From: Candidatus Berkelbacteria bacterium
Lineage (GTDB): Bacteria > Patescibacteriota > UBA1384 > VFKW01
Length of the DNA stretch: 15,418 nt
Direction of reading: 5' to 3'
NCBI GenBank assembly: GCA_009885355.1
Contig: VFKW01000104.1
Location: forward strand, 1-15,418
Shown here: in pieces, positions 1 through 5,887 of the stretch
Position numbering within the stretch: the first letter of the stretch is position 1
Layout: every line of letters begins with the position of its first letter
Translations under genes and position numbers: made by a program
Notes under the pieces: generated by a model
What the model saw: the letters and a program-made list of their open reading frames with translations, nothing else
Databases searched by the model: none
What the model was told of the DNA's origin: nothing

Positions 1-839
1 AAGTATTGTCTGATAATGCGGATAATTTGAAGATATTTGATGAAATTGCAACAAGGGGATATTATTTGGATCCAAATCTTGACCCGCAAAAAGGTGATCC
101 TAGTGACATCATTATCGGCATGAGAGAAAGCCGAGAGATGGCTCGTTTGACTGTATTACAATCTAGATCGTTGTATATAGCAGGGAAATATGAGGAATCT
201 TTTAATCAGGCGGAAAAGTTAATCTTGTTTGGTGCAAGAATGGCAAAATCTCAACCTTCATTAGTTCAGTTTTTGGTGGGGTTGGCGATTCGAAATATGG
301 GGGCTGATCAGGCAAATAAAATAGTTGATGGTAATATTTTGGATAGTAGTCAGCTTTCTAATCAATTTTTGGCTCAAAAAAAGACTGAGTTAGATCAATA
401 CGCATCATTGAATGATGGGCTAAAGCAGAGCCTGAAAATGGAATATATGTTTTCATCAAATTTGTTTAGAAATATGGTAAGTGATCCGGAATCACTCGGA
501 CCTATTCCGACTGATCTTTTGAGCAAGGTAGTTTTAAGACAAAATTTTTATTTTAAGTTGAATAAAACTATTAAGTTGAATGCAGATGCGATTACTCAAA
601 TGATTGGGCAGGTGGACCAGACTTGTAATTATGTTGAGAATAAGTTTAATGTCTCAATTCCAGAAGGTCCGGACTCTGGTTTGTTTGGTGGCGGGTTTGA
701 TCCGAGATATATTTTTACTGAAAATGCAATTGGAATTGGTATAGTAAAAGAGATTCCAAAGGGAATAGCAAACACTTTGCAGAAAAAGTGCGATAGCGAT
801 GAAAAAATGACTCAGCTGCTGGGGAGATTGGGGAAATAG
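1..839 (+). CDS. Hypothetical protein, 5'-truncated by the window edge
   Basis: The reading frame is open from base 3 to the TAG at 837-839. A TTG at base 6 could start it, but only five bases precede it, so no ribosome site can be judged and the gene probably begins outside the window. The visible 277 or so residues look soluble and mostly helical, with an RGYYLDP segment near the start, a 'GKYEESFNQAEKL' stretch resembling one TPR-like helix pair, and a Gly-rich GLFGGGFDPRY loop about 50 residues from the end. I see no membrane helix and no catalytic motif, and I do not recognise the family. Rich Asn/Gln/Ser content fits a secreted or scaffold protein, but that is only an impression. A terminator follows at 901-933, so this is the last gene of its transcript. 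Confidence 0.6.
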   Translation, partial: VLSDNADNLKIFDEIATRGYYLDPNLDPQKGDPSDIIIGMRESREMARLTVLQSRSLYIAGKYEESFNQAEKLILFGARMAKSQPSLVQFLVGLAIRNMGADQANKIVDGNILDSSQLSNQFLAQKKTELDQYASLNDGLKQSLKMEYMFSSNLFRNMVSDPESLGPIPTDLLSKVVLRQNFYFKLNKTIKLNADAITQMIGQVDQTCNYVENKFNVSIPEGPDSGLFGGGFDPRYIFTENAIGIGIVKEIPKGIANTLQKKCDSDEKMTQLLGRLGK

Positions 840-847
840 ATTTGAAG

Positions 848-893
848 GTTCTCGACAAGCCCCGAGGGGGCCACTTAGTGGCTCGAACAATAA
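848..893. repeat. Palindromic repeat, family D (GTTCTCGAC...GCTCGAACAATAA) with hairpin core
   Basis: The outer ends GTTCTCGAC and GCTCGAACAATAA are identical to those of the copy at 3718-3750, but the centres differ completely. Here the core at 857-883 is a double hairpin (CCCC-ga-GGGG followed by the near-palindrome GCCACTTAGTGGC). Almost the same core recurs at 15238-15264 inside a different outer repeat. Confidence 0.75.
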
Positions 894-900
894 ATATATA

Positions 901-933
901 AAAGGCGGTCTCTCTTGAAGAGCCGCCTTTTTT
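901..933 (+). terminator. Rho-independent terminator
   Basis: AAAGGCGG-t-CTCT pairs with AGAG-CCGCCTTT around a short CTTGA-type loop, and the stem runs directly into a T tract (TTTTTT). It closes the transcript of the gene ending at 839. The next gene starts only 31 nt further on. Confidence 0.9.
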
Positions 934-964
934 GGTTTAAGATGGGGGAGTAGAGGAGTGTCTT

Positions 965-1321
965 ATGGGAATTGCTGTCGAATTTAATCCTGATTTGGCT
1001 TTGAGAAGTATTTATGAATATAAAGCTGGTAGGCGGAAAATTGAAGAATGTTTGCCTGAAAAGCTAAAAGTCGGGGAAATTTATAATTTTTTGAAAAGTG
1101 GACAGAGGAATTATTGGCTGGATGGTGAAGTGCCGCTATTGGAAACAAAAGGGAATCAGAAATTATCAAGACCATTTGCGAGCATTATTATCTTGGAAGC
1201 GGTGCATTTTAAAGAAAACGCTGAGATTTGGACGAAAGGGAAGCATCAAATTGTTGAAGTATTTAATGGGGATAAAATAGAATTTGAGAGTTATGCCAGA
1301 GTAGGGGAACGTGATGTCTGA
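965..1321 (+). CDS. Conserved-looking hypothetical protein, 118 aa, coupled to a NUDIX gene
   Basis: Start ATG at 965 has a good ribosome site (GAGGAG at 953-958, 6-nt spacing). The protein is small, charged and apparently cytosolic. The N-terminal half looks helical (ALRSIYEYKAGRRKIEE), and the C-terminal half alternates strands (ASIIILEAVHF, KHQIVEVFNGDKIEFES), so a small mixed or beta-barrel fold is plausible. I do not recognise the family and see no signal peptide, membrane helix or metal-binding pattern. Its last codons overlap the start of the NUDIX gene by 8 to 11 nt, a typical sign of translational coupling, so it probably works with, or is at least co-expressed with, the NUDIX hydrolase and MutM. 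Confidence 0.7.
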   Translation: MGIAVEFNPDLALRSIYEYKAGRRKIEECLPEKLKVGEIYNFLKSGQRNYWLDGEVPLLETKGNQKLSRPFASIIILEAVHFKENAEIWTKGKHQIVEVFNGDKIEFESYARVGERDV

Positions 1322-1739
1322 ATTGCCGGAAGTAGCTACATTAATTATTGAGAATAAAAAGGGGGATATATTAGCATATTTAAGAGACGACAAAGCTGAT
1401 ATTCCTTTTCCGGCTCATTGGGATTTGTTTGGTGGTCATGTCGAAGAAGGTGAAACTCCAGAGCAGGCATTGGTTCGTGAATTAAAGGAAGAACTTAATT
1501 TAGACATTACAGATTATATTTTTTTTAGAAAATATGAATGTTTACAAGGTGACGTGAGACCGAATATAAAGTATGTTTATTATTGTGTGATTGATATTCC
1601 AATTTTATCTTTGACTTTGATGGAAGGGAAAGAGCTCGGGTTTTTTAAACCAGAAGAGATAGAAAATGTTAAATTTGCTAATATTTTGAAAGAGATAGTC
1701 CTTGATTATTTGTCTTATAGAAAAAAAGAGGAGAACTAA
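1314..1739 (+). CDS. NUDIX hydrolase (MutT-like)
   Basis: Residues 41-63 (counting ATG 1314 as 1) carry the NUDIX box: GHVEEGE, seven residues, then RELKEELNL. This fits G-x5-E-x7-REUxEExGU except that Asn replaces the late Gly. The box binds Mg2+ and positions the catalytic Glu for cleavage of nucleoside diphosphates linked to another moiety. Length (141 aa) is normal for a one-domain NUDIX enzyme. A GTG at 1311 directly upstream is an alternative start; GTAGGGGA upstream is the ribosome site, inside the previous gene. It abuts mutM with no spacer, so a role in removing oxidised nucleotides is attractive, but the family also cleaves ADP-ribose, Ap4A and other substrates, so the substrate is inferred. 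The first residues MSELPEVAT oddly resemble the start of the neighbouring MutM. Confidence 0.9.
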   Translation: MSELPEVATLIIENKKGDILAYLRDDKADIPFPAHWDLFGGHVEEGETPEQALVRELKEELNLDITDYIFFRKYECLQGDVRPNIKYVYYCVIDIPILSLTLMEGKELGFFKPEEIENVKFANILKEIVLDYLSYRKKEEN

Positions 1740-2651
1740 ATGCCTGAGTTGCCTGAGGTTGAGACTGTTAAAAGGGGGCTTGAGAAACGAGTGGTCGGGC
1801 TTTGTATAGCCAGTATCGATGTTCGGGTACCTAAAATATTTATCGGGAATCCAAATGAGATAGCTGGGCAAAAGATCATAAAAATCTGGCGAAGGTCAAA
1901 AGTTTTAGGGTTGGATTTGGCTGACGGCGAGAAGATTGATAGATTGCCGCGCTCGAGTCAAGGACTCCCCTTCGGGGCTCGCAATGACAAGACGATTTTG
2001 ATTCATCTGAAAATGACGGGCCAGCTGGTTTTTCAAGGTCCGGATGAAAAAATCAAAGTAGTCGGCGGACATCCGCAGAAATCTTATAATGATCCTTTGC
2101 CGCATAAGCATACTCATATTATTTTTAATTTTACCGATGGAAGTAAGCTTTATTTTAATGATTTGAGGAAATTTGGGTGGGTTAATTTGGTGGAAACAAA
2201 GCGGGTTTTTGAAGTGAATTATCTTAAAAATATTGGCATAGAGCCTTTTGGGGCAGAATATGAGTTGGAAAATTTTCAAAAACTAGTAAAAATGGCGAAA
2301 AATCGAAAAATTAAAGAGTTTTTACTGGATCAGACGAAGATTGCCGGACTTGGGAATATTTATACCGACGAGGTTTTGTATGAAGCAGGGGTTTTGCCAT
2401 ATAGGTTGGCAGGAGAATTGAAGGATGACGAGGTTCGGAAAATATTTGATACTATACCAAAAGTTTTACAAAAAGCCTTGGATTGCGGCGGGACGAGCGA
2501 TAGTACATTTATCGGGGTGGATGGGGAGCGGGGGAGCTATCTGAAATGCGCATTTGTGTATCATCAAGAAACCGATCCAAAAGGGCACAAGGTGGAAAAG
2601 ATGAAAATAGCTGGCAGGACAGCACATTTTTGTAGAAGTTGCCAGAAATAA
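1740..2651 (+). CDS. mutM: Formamidopyrimidine-DNA glycosylase (Fpg/MutM) with a repeat-encoded insertion
   Basis: This is a bifunctional DNA glycosylase/AP lyase that excises 8-oxoguanine and formamidopyrimidines. The N-terminus PELPEVETV supplies the catalytic Pro (residue 2) and Glu (3). The hairpin lysine lies in HLKMTGQL (K91), the helix-two-turn-helix region has GLGNIYTDE (about 203-211), and the C-terminus has AGRTAHFC-x2-C. Two things are odd. Residues 65-84 are an extra block between the strand ending LADG and the strand TILIHLKM, encoded by a palindromic repeat (1941-1988), which makes the protein 303 aa where about 270-280 is usual. The zinc finger keeps only the second Cys pair (C298, C301); where the first pair is expected it reads DPKGH, so D279 and H283 may replace cysteines. 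It follows the NUDIX gene without a gap and is clearly in its operon. Confidence 0.95.
   Translation: MPELPEVETVKRGLEKRVVGLCIASIDVRVPKIFIGNPNEIAGQKIIKIWRRSKVLGLDLADGEKIDRLPRSSQGLPFGARNDKTILIHLKMTGQLVFQGPDEKIKVVGGHPQKSYNDPLPHKHTHIIFNFTDGSKLYFNDLRKFGWVNLVETKRVFEVNYLKNIGIEPFGAEYELENFQKLVKMAKNRKIKEFLLDQTKIAGLGNIYTDEVLYEAGVLPYRLAGELKDDEVRKIFDTIPKVLQKALDCGGTSDSTFIGVDGERGSYLKCAFVYHQETDPKGHKVEKMKIAGRTAHFCRSCQK
1941..1988. repeat. Family A palindromic repeat inserted in frame inside mutM
   Basis: The ends AGATTGC and CTCGCAATGAC match the intergenic copies at 2708, 2748, 3086 and 3119, but the middle is longer and carries a CCCC-ttc-GGGG hairpin. It is 48 nt (16 codons) long and does not break the frame; with flanking codons the extra block relative to a normal Fpg is about 60 nt. 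It encodes a peptide ending GARND, the same frame in which other copies read PRND. Confidence 0.85.
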
Positions 2652-2656
2652 TATTT

Positions 2657-2772
2657 GTCATTGCGAGGTACGAAGCAATCTGGGTGTATATTTCATCAGA
2701 ACGGGAAAGACTGTTTCGTACCTCGCAATGACGACAAAGAGTTGGAAAGATTGCTTCGTGCCTCGCAATGAC
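2657..2772. repeat. Cluster of three family A repeats upstream of the GIY-YIG gene
   Basis: Copies lie at 2657-2680 (inverted: GTCATTGCGAGG...GAAGCAATC), 2708-2732 and 2748-2772 (direct: AGA(T/C)TG...TTCGT(A/G)CCTCGCAATGAC). The two direct copies are 40 nt apart. ATTGC and GCAAT at the two ends form the stem. The last copy holds a false ATG (2768) in frame with the nuclease gene. Confidence 0.85.
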
Positions 2773-2788
2773 GACGGGGAAGGGGAAT

Positions 2789-3079
2789 ATGGGAAGACAA
2801 TTTTATATTTATATTATGAGTAATTTTAAAAATAATGTTTTATATATTGGTGTGACAAATGATTTAGTTCGTAGGGTTTATGAACATAGGAGTAAGCTCA
2901 TAGATGGATTTACAAAGAAATTTAATGTGACAAAATTGGTGTATTATGAGATCTTTGATTCCCCGGAAAATGCAATAATTAGAGAAAAACAGTTGAAGGG
3001 CGGATCGAGACAAGCGAAGATTGATTTAATAGTTAAGGAAAATCCAGGTTTTGATGATTTGTATGATAAAATTATTTGA
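2789..3079 (+). CDS. Single-domain GIY-YIG endonuclease family protein
   Basis: The 96-residue protein is one GIY-YIG nuclease domain: FYIYIM (residues 5-10) in place of GIY, LYIGVTNDL (18-26) for YIG, the conserved Arg in VRRVYEH (28-29), and the metal-binding Glu in REKQLKGG (E66). These residues form the catalytic site that cuts phosphodiester bonds in UvrC and homing nucleases. ATG 2789 is preferred because AAGGGGA precedes it at proper spacing; the in-frame ATG at 2768 lies inside a repeat. Stand-alone copies of about 95 aa are widespread in bacteria and their role is mostly unknown. The gene sits alone between mutM and the RdgB-type gene and is bracketed by family A repeats on both sides (2657-2772 and 3086-3143), which hints at insertion as a unit. 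Confidence 0.9.
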   Translation: MGRQFYIYIMSNFKNNVLYIGVTNDLVRRVYEHRSKLIDGFTKKFNVTKLVYYEIFDSPENAIIREKQLKGGSRQAKIDLIVKENPGFDDLYDKII

Positions 3080-3085
3080 AGGGGA

Positions 3086-3143
3086 AGATTGCTTCGTGCC
3101 TCGCAATGACGCCAGGGAAGATTGCTTCGTGCCTCGCAATGAC
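3086..3143. repeat. Two tandem family A repeats between the GIY-YIG and RdgB-type genes
   Basis: Copies AGATTGCTTCGTGCCTCGCAATGAC-type at 3086-3110 and 3119-3143 are identical over 25 nt and 33 nt apart. Because 33 is a multiple of three, both are read in the same frame and extend the downstream open frame with two EDCFVPRND-like peptides that are unlikely to be translated. Confidence 0.9.
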
Positions 3144-3176
3144 ATCAGGGGAAGACGGGGCGATGAAAGGAGTTTT

Positions 3177-3713
3177 ATGTTGTATTTTATAACTGGAAAT
3201 GAGAAGAAATTTTTAGAAGTTAAATTGATGTTGCCGGAAATCGAGCAGCTTCATATTGATTTGCCGGAGATACAATCGACTGATGGTCGAGAAATCGTGG
3301 AGGCGAAGCTGAGAGAAGCGTCCAATCATCATGAGGGGGAATTTATTGTGGAAGATACTGGGCTTTATTTAAAAGGCTTGAATGGATTGCCTGGGCCGTT
3401 TATTAAGTGGTTTTTGGATAAATTGGGAACGGAAGGGGTTTATAAATTGGCCGAAAAGATCGGGATTTTTGAAGCCGAGGCAAAAACAGTGGTTGGATAT
3501 TTGGATAAAAATAAAGAGATGTATTTTTTTGAGGGAATTATTGTGGGGGATTTGGTGCCGCCTAGGGGCGAGAAGATTTTTGGCTGGGATCCGATTTTTA
3601 AACCCAAGGGGGACGATAGGACTTTTTCCGAGATGTCGCGGGAGCAGAAGAATGAGATCAGTCATCGGATGCTGGCGATTGGTAAATTGAAAGAATTTTT
3701 GACAAATAAGTAG
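3177..3713 (+). CDS. rdgB: Non-canonical purine NTP pyrophosphatase (RdgB/HAM1 family)
   Basis: HAM1/ITPase-family enzymes hydrolyse ITP, dITP and XTP to monophosphates, keeping deaminated purines out of DNA and RNA. From ATG 3177 the protein has 178 residues, close to the family norm. Motifs: FITGNEKKFLEV (4-15) at the N-terminal nucleotide loop, the acidic IVEDTGLYLKGLNGLPGP segment (57-73, with E59 and D60), FGWDPIF (135-141), and NEISHRMLA (159-167). LPGPFIKWFL looks more like archaeal/eukaryotic ITPases than E. coli RdgB. The frame is open further upstream to 3051, but that extension is made of two repeat copies, while 3177 has AAAGGAG just before it. The neighbouring NUDIX and mutM genes share the theme of damaged-nucleotide removal. 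Confidence 0.9.
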   Translation: MLYFITGNEKKFLEVKLMLPEIEQLHIDLPEIQSTDGREIVEAKLREASNHHEGEFIVEDTGLYLKGLNGLPGPFIKWFLDKLGTEGVYKLAEKIGIFEAEAKTVVGYLDKNKEMYFFEGIIVGDLVPPRGEKIFGWDPIFKPKGDDRTFSEMSREQKNEISHRMLAIGKLKEFLTNK

Positions 3714-3717
3714 AATA

Positions 3718-3750
3718 GTTCTCGACTCCTTGCAGTCGCTCGAACAATAA
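3718..3750. repeat. Palindromic repeat, family D, short core
   Basis: The ends GTTCTCGAC and GCTCGAACAATAA are shared exactly with 848-893, but only an 11-nt unrelated core (3727-3737) separates them here. Confidence 0.75.
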
Positions 3751-3804
3751 TGATTATGTTAAATTTTGAATTGAATTTTGCAAATGACAAGAGAAAGGTA
3801 AAAA

Positions 3805-4161
3805 ATGAAAATTTATGTGGGACACTCGAGTGGTTTTGATTTTAAAAGAGAGCTTTATGAGCCTTTGGGGGAATTGGCGGGGGATTATGAGTTTGTATTT
3901 CCTCATAAAAGAGATATTATAGATAAGTCATATGAAATTATTCGTACTTGTGATCTGTTTTTAGCGGAAGTTTCTTTTCCGTCAACAGGAATGGGGATTG
4001 AAATTGGATGGGCTGATGGTTGTAATTTGCCAATCGTGTGTATTTATAAATCAGGATTTAAGCCATCTTCGGCACTGGATTGTATGACGGATAATTTTAT
4101 TGAGTATGAGAATATTGAAGATTTGAAATTTAAATTGGTAGAGTTTTTAAATAAGATGTGA
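3805..4161 (+). CDS. Nucleoside 2-deoxyribosyltransferase-like protein
   Basis: The 118-residue protein begins with a MKIYVGHSSG strand-loop like that of nucleoside deoxyribosyltransferases and has the diagnostic CDLFLAEVSFPSTGMGIEIGWA block (49-70). E55 and the Glu of GMGIE (E66) are the likely acidic active-site residues; S57-x2-S60-T61 would face the substrate. FVFPH (30-34) and PIVCIYK (76-82) complete the Rossmann-like core. Family enzymes cleave or exchange the N-glycosidic bond of (deoxy)nucleosides or nucleotides. It is shorter than the classical enzyme (about 150 aa), so exact activity is uncertain. AGAAAGG precedes the ATG. Its place after the RdgB-type gene fits a nucleotide salvage or clean-up role, although a family D repeat lies between them. 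Confidence 0.75.
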   Translation: MKIYVGHSSGFDFKRELYEPLGELAGDYEFVFPHKRDIIDKSYEIIRTCDLFLAEVSFPSTGMGIEIGWADGCNLPIVCIYKSGFKPSSALDCMTDNFIEYENIEDLKFKLVEFLNKM

Positions 4162-4189
4162 GATTGTGCGAAGTATTTGCGTGATACCA

Positions 4190-4233
4190 CAAGCTAAACC
4201 TGCCTGACGGTAGGCAGGGCTTGATCTACAAAG
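4190..4233. repeat. Nested palindrome: family B repeat carrying a family C hairpin
   Basis: CAAGCTAAA (4190-4198) and GCTTGATCTACAAAG (4219-4233) are the two halves of the family B repeat seen uninterrupted at 5061-5083 and 11930-11952. Between them sits CCTGCCTGACGGTAGGCAGG (4199-4218), a perfect 7-bp hairpin related to the one at 8720-8742. This looks like one mobile palindrome inserted in another. Confidence 0.85.
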
Positions 4234-4252
4234 ATAGATTGAAGGGAGAATG

Positions 4253-5017
4253 ATGGAAAAGATTATTGGAGTGATTTTGGCAGCCGGTAAGGGGACTCGA
4301 ATGGGGTCTGGGGAGGGGTCTGAAATTCCAAAGGTGATGTATCGGATTGCAGAAAAGCCGATGATTGAATATAGTGTGGAAAATGTAAAAAGTGCCGGCG
4401 TTGAAAAGGTGACGCTGGTAGTTGGGTATAAAAAAGAGCTGGTAATTGAGGATATGGGTGATAAGGTCGAATATGTGGTGCAAGAGGAACAGCTGGGAAC
4501 GGGGCATGCAGTTATGATGGCAAAGGAATCGCTCGAGGCTAAATCAGAGGCAATTTTAGTTTGTTATGGTGATATGCCATTATTTAAAACGGATACGATC
4601 AGGGGATTGATCGCAATGTATGAGAGAGAAAAACCGATGATTGCGATGTTGACGGTGGATTTTGAGAATCCTCAAGGCTATGGACGAATTATCAGAGATG
4701 AAAATGGGGATGTTTTGAAAAATGTGGAGCAAAAAGATTGCACCCAAGAACAATTAAAAATTTCAGAGTGTAATCCTTGTTTTTATGTGTTTAATTCCGA
4801 GTGGCTATGGGATAATTTGGAAAAACTACGAACGGAAAATGCACAACATGAGTATTATTTGACTGATTTGATCGAAATGGCAAGACGGCAGAATGTGAGA
4901 GTGCTGGCGATGAAAGTGTCAGAAGAGAGTGAAGCGTTTGGGGTAAATACTCAAGAGCAATTGAAAGAAGCGGAGGGGATTTTAGCCCTGCGGGCTAAAA
5001 TAGTAGTAGGTAGTTAG
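4253..5017 (+). CDS. glmU: GlmU-type UTP:sugar-1-phosphate uridylyltransferase domain (stand-alone)
   Basis: GlmU makes UDP-GlcNAc for peptidoglycan. This 254-residue protein has only the N-terminal pyrophosphorylase half: LAAGKGTRM (9-17), the Lys of IPKVM (K27), QEEQLGTGHA (77-86), CYGDMPL with D107 for metal, GYGRI, VEQKD, EYYLTD and FGVNTQEQL. The left-handed beta-helix acetyltransferase half is absent, so acetylation must be done elsewhere or the sugar differs. The usual Asn-Thr-Gly near the sugar pocket reads NPC, and RMGSGEGSEIPKV has a few extra residues. ATG 4253 fits GGGAG better than ATG 4250. The final 12 residues (ILALRAKIVVGS) are encoded by a perfect hairpin at 4980-5000 and a TAG-rich repeat that also provides the stop. 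Related nucleotidyltransferases are the main alternative. Confidence 0.85.
   Translation: MEKIIGVILAAGKGTRMGSGEGSEIPKVMYRIAEKPMIEYSVENVKSAGVEKVTLVVGYKKELVIEDMGDKVEYVVQEEQLGTGHAVMMAKESLEAKSEAILVCYGDMPLFKTDTIRGLIAMYEREKPMIAMLTVDFENPQGYGRIIRDENGDVLKNVEQKDCTQEQLKISECNPCFYVFNSEWLWDNLEKLRTENAQHEYYLTDLIEMARRQNVRVLAMKVSEESEAFGVNTQEQLKEAEGILALRAKIVVGS
4980..5000 (+). repeat. Perfect palindromic hairpin overlapping the end of the glmU-domain gene
   Basis: TTTTAGCCC and GGGCTAAAA form a 9-bp perfect stem around TGC. It lies inside the last codons of the gene and is followed at once by a TAGTAGTAGGTAGTTAG tract that supplies the stop. It could act as an RNA 3'-end hairpin, but there is no T tract. Confidence 0.8.
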
Positions 5018-5083
5018 TCTCTCGGCAAGCTCGAGATAAATAGTTGGTAGTTGGGGGGGGCAAGCTAAAGCTTGAGCTACAGG
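5001..5083. repeat. Repeat mosaic between the glmU-domain gene and recO (families E and B)
   Basis: The spacer is almost all repeat: TAGTAGTAGGTAGTTAG, a small TCTCG-gcaagct-CGAGA hairpin, TAGTTGGTAGTTG with eight Gs, then an intact family B copy CAAGCTAAAGCTTGAGCTAC at 5061-5080. Little room remains for a promoter, so recO may be read from upstream. Confidence 0.7.
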
Positions 5084-5103
5084 ATTTTTAAGGTAAGGAT
5101 TTT

Positions 5104-5865
5104 ATGGCGACTTATAAAACTTTGGGGATTGTGATAAAGCGGCGAAATATTGGCGAGGCAGATCGATTATTGACGGTTGTGACACAAAGATATGGGAAGA
5201 TGACGGTGGTTGCAAAAGGAGTCAGGCGTACGCTTTCAAAGCTTGGAAGTCATTTGGAGCCATATAATTTGGTAAATTTTGTGATGACAGAGGGACGTAG
5301 TTTGGATATAATCACTGGAGCGGTGGTAGAGAAATATCATCGAGGTGTGGCTGATGATTTGGAAAAATTATCTAGAGCTTCGAGAATTGGCGAAATGGTA
5401 GATGTGTTGACGAACGATAGGGAGGAGTACCCTCAATTGTTTCAACTAGTGGTGGATAGTCTGGATTATCTGAATAGAAATAAAAGCGAGCTTGTCGATC
5501 AATATTTTTTTATTAATGCTTTAAATATTTTGGGTTATTGTCCGGAATTGTATGAATGTGTGGGTTGCCGTGGAAAAATTGATCCTGAGCGGATTGGCTG
5601 GGACCATGAACATGGAGGGGTGGTTTGCGGTGGTTGTCAAAAGGGCAGTAGTAATATTGAGGCAGAGGGTGTAAAAATTTTGAGATTATTTTTGGAAAAT
5701 GGTCCGAGTGTAATTGAAAAATTGAATGTTGGCGAAAAATCGGTGAGAGAATTGGAAGATATTTTGATGGGATTTGTGAAACATATTAATCAGAAAGATT
5801 TGAAATGTGATAGGTTTTGGCAAAGCATTCGTAGTCAGGAGTCAGGAGTTTGGAGTAAGGAGTAA
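5104..5865 (+). CDS. recO: DNA repair protein RecO
   Basis: RecO works with RecR to load RecA on SSB-coated single-stranded DNA and anneals strands. The N-terminal OB-fold is clear: LGIVIKRRNIGEADRLLTV (7-25), YGKMTVVAKGVRR (30-42), SKLGSHLEPY (45-54). The central zinc motif is C152-x2-C155 and C175-x2-C178, within ECVGC and VVCGGC. Length (253 aa) is normal. The start ATG 5104 has TAAGGA at 5094-5099. The last 11 residues (RSQESGVWSKE) come from a GAGTCAGGAGT-type direct repeat at 5830-5865, so the native C-terminus was probably nearer FWQSI. The alanine racemase start lies 22 nt downstream, so the two are likely co-transcribed. Confidence 0.95.
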   Translation: MATYKTLGIVIKRRNIGEADRLLTVVTQRYGKMTVVAKGVRRTLSKLGSHLEPYNLVNFVMTEGRSLDIITGAVVEKYHRGVADDLEKLSRASRIGEMVDVLTNDREEYPQLFQLVVDSLDYLNRNKSELVDQYFFINALNILGYCPELYECVGCRGKIDPERIGWDHEHGGVVCGGCQKGSSNIEAEGVKILRLFLENGPSVIEKLNVGEKSVRELEDILMGFVKHINQKDLKCDRFWQSIRSQESGVWSKE

Positions 5866-5887
5866 AGTATGGCGTTTAGGAGAGAAA

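Noticed and set aside
2657..3143. Possible CRISPR array from repeated 25-mers
   Set aside because: Copies are in both orientations, unevenly spaced (40 and 33 nt within pairs, a gene between them) and scattered over spacers and even a gene; no cas genes are present.
3051..3176. N-terminal extension of the RdgB-type protein
   Set aside because: The 42 extra residues are translated from two tandem repeats and overlap the previous gene, while ATG 3177 has a ribosome site and begins the conserved domain.
5001..5083. Terminator after the glmU-domain gene
   Set aside because: The hairpins there have no following T tract and match repeat families found elsewhere.
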